From: Aliiruegeria sabulilitoris | GTDB lineage: Bacteria; Pseudomonadota; Alphaproteobacteria; Rhodobacterales; Rhodobacteraceae | Direction of reading: 5' to 3' | NCBI RefSeq assembly: GCF_001558155.1 | Contig: NZ_LOAS01000025.1 | Span: 1-64,000, forward strand | Length of the DNA stretch: 64,000 nucleotides | Shown here: positions 63,521 to 64,000 of the stretch, in pieces | How positions within the stretch are numbered: the first letter of the stretch is position 1 | Layout: each line of letters begins with the position of its first letter | Notes under the pieces: model-generated | The model's database searches: none | What the model saw: only the letters and a program-made list of their open reading frames with translations | Told to the model about the DNA's origin: nothing | Made by a program: the position numbers and the translations under genes

Positions 63521-64000
63521 ATGAGCAAGACAGAGACATTGCTGCTGGGGCAGGTGCTGGATATCCATGCCAACCCGTTCGAGCTTCCGCCCGAAGAGGC
63601 CGCGCGCCATGAGCGCCGCGGTGCGGTCTTGTTGCGAGGGGGTACGATTGCCGAGACAGGCCCGGCGGAGAAGCTGCAAAAGGCCCATCCCCGCGCACAG
63701 GTGATCGACCACGGCGATGCGCTGATCCTGCCCGGTTTCGTCGATTCGCACGCCCATTACCCGCAAACGGCGATCATCGCCTCCTGGGGCAAGCGGCTGA
63801 TCGACTGGTTGAACAGCTATACCTTCCCCGAGGAAATGCGCTTCGGCGACCCGGTTTATGCCGCCGAGATCGCCAACCGCTATCTCGACCTTCTGCTGGC
63901 GCATGGCACCACCTCGGTCGCCAGTTTCTGCACCATCCACCCGTCCTCCGTGACCGCCTTTTTCGAGGCGGCAGAGGCGCGGAACATGGCCGTCGCGGCC
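63521..64000 (+). CDS. guaD: Guanine deaminase, N-terminal part (partial)
   Basis: The 160 visible codons begin MSKTETLLLGQVLDIHANPFELPPEE and include ILPGFVDSHAHYPQTAIIASWGKRLIDWLNSYTFPEE, the metal-binding and substrate-channel block of guanine deaminase. The enzyme makes xanthine from guanine. The gene runs off the window end. It belongs to purine catabolism like alc and puuD, but lies 41 kb from them. Confidence 0.92.
   Translation, partial: MSKTETLLLGQVLDIHANPFELPPEEAARHERRGAVLLRGGTIAETGPAEKLQKAHPRAQVIDHGDALILPGFVDSHAHYPQTAIIASWGKRLIDWLNSYTFPEEMRFGDPVYAAEIANRYLDLLLAHGTTSVASFCTIHPSSVTAFFEAAEARNMAVAA

Overview
The window looks like a GC-rich chromosomal segment of an alphaproteobacterium of the family Rhodobacteraceae (Roseobacter-type). 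This is inferred from the Mcl1-type malyl-CoA lyase, the ftsE-ftsX-plsC cluster divergent from a zinc-ribbon membrane protein, alanine-rich tails on L3 and S5, a single-cysteine L36, and the purine and branched-chain-type transport gene repertoire. No plasmid, phage, rRNA or CRISPR signature is visible.

Bases 1-18840 hold the end of tuf and most of the S10-spc ribosomal superoperon in textbook order: rpsJ-rplC-rplD-rplW, rplB-rpsS-rplV-rpsC-rplP, rpmC-rpsQ-rplN-rplX-rplE-rpsN-rpsH-rplF-rplR-rpsE-rpmD, rplO-secY. Foreign-looking material cuts it three times. The first cut (2139-3595) carries an AT-rich PIN-domain gene. The second (6259-9642) carries a 2OG-Fe(II) oxygenase, a lone Phd-type antitoxin, a membrane-anchored nuclease and a small membrane protein. 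The third (13939-16858) carries a tiny DUF1127-like gene, a membrane glycerophosphodiesterase and a secreted phospholipase A2-like protein. A strong terminator follows rplW, rplP, rpmD and secY, and a plausible sigma70 promoter precedes each restart (3413-3441, 9493-9521, 16734-16762). The first two insertions contain members of several palindromic intergenic repeat families.

Bases 18900-25400 hold a secreted phytochelatin-synthase-like protein, allantoicase divergent from urate hydroxylase PuuD (purine breakdown), an aldehyde dehydrogenase, a 1-Cys peroxiredoxin and an L,D-transpeptidase. Bases 25400-33145 are one operon-like unit behind a perfect palindrome: an acyl-CoA ligase plus a complete branched-chain/aromatic-acid-type ABC transporter (two ATPases, two permeases, one binding protein) with two extra small membrane ORFs. 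Bases 33340-42300 hold a rhodanese behind a promoter-overlapping palindrome, an ACT-domain protein and LysR regulator divergent from a sugar-type ABC transporter without an ATPase, a Cys-type sulfatase, a methyltransferase and PlsC. The matching anaerobic sulfatase maturase lies at 52401.

Bases 42290-54200 carry ftsE/ftsX, the zinc-ribbon protein, malyl-CoA lyase, accA, a PaaK-like ligase, a cysteine-free caspase-like/peptidoglycan-binding protein, ald with its Lrp-type regulator, the sulfatase maturase, rpmJ and tRNA-Val(GAC). Bases 54300-64000 carry N-formylglutamate amidohydrolase, two exporters, a cytochrome c, YebC, an SLC13 transporter, a YmdB-type phosphodiesterase, 5-formyl-THF cyclo-ligase, MgtE and the start of guanine deaminase.

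The least ordinary features are the three-way split of the ribosomal superoperon, three families of structured intergenic repeats (one with covarying inverted ends), the caspase-like protein that cannot be a cysteine protease, and the oxygenase parked between ribosomal genes.
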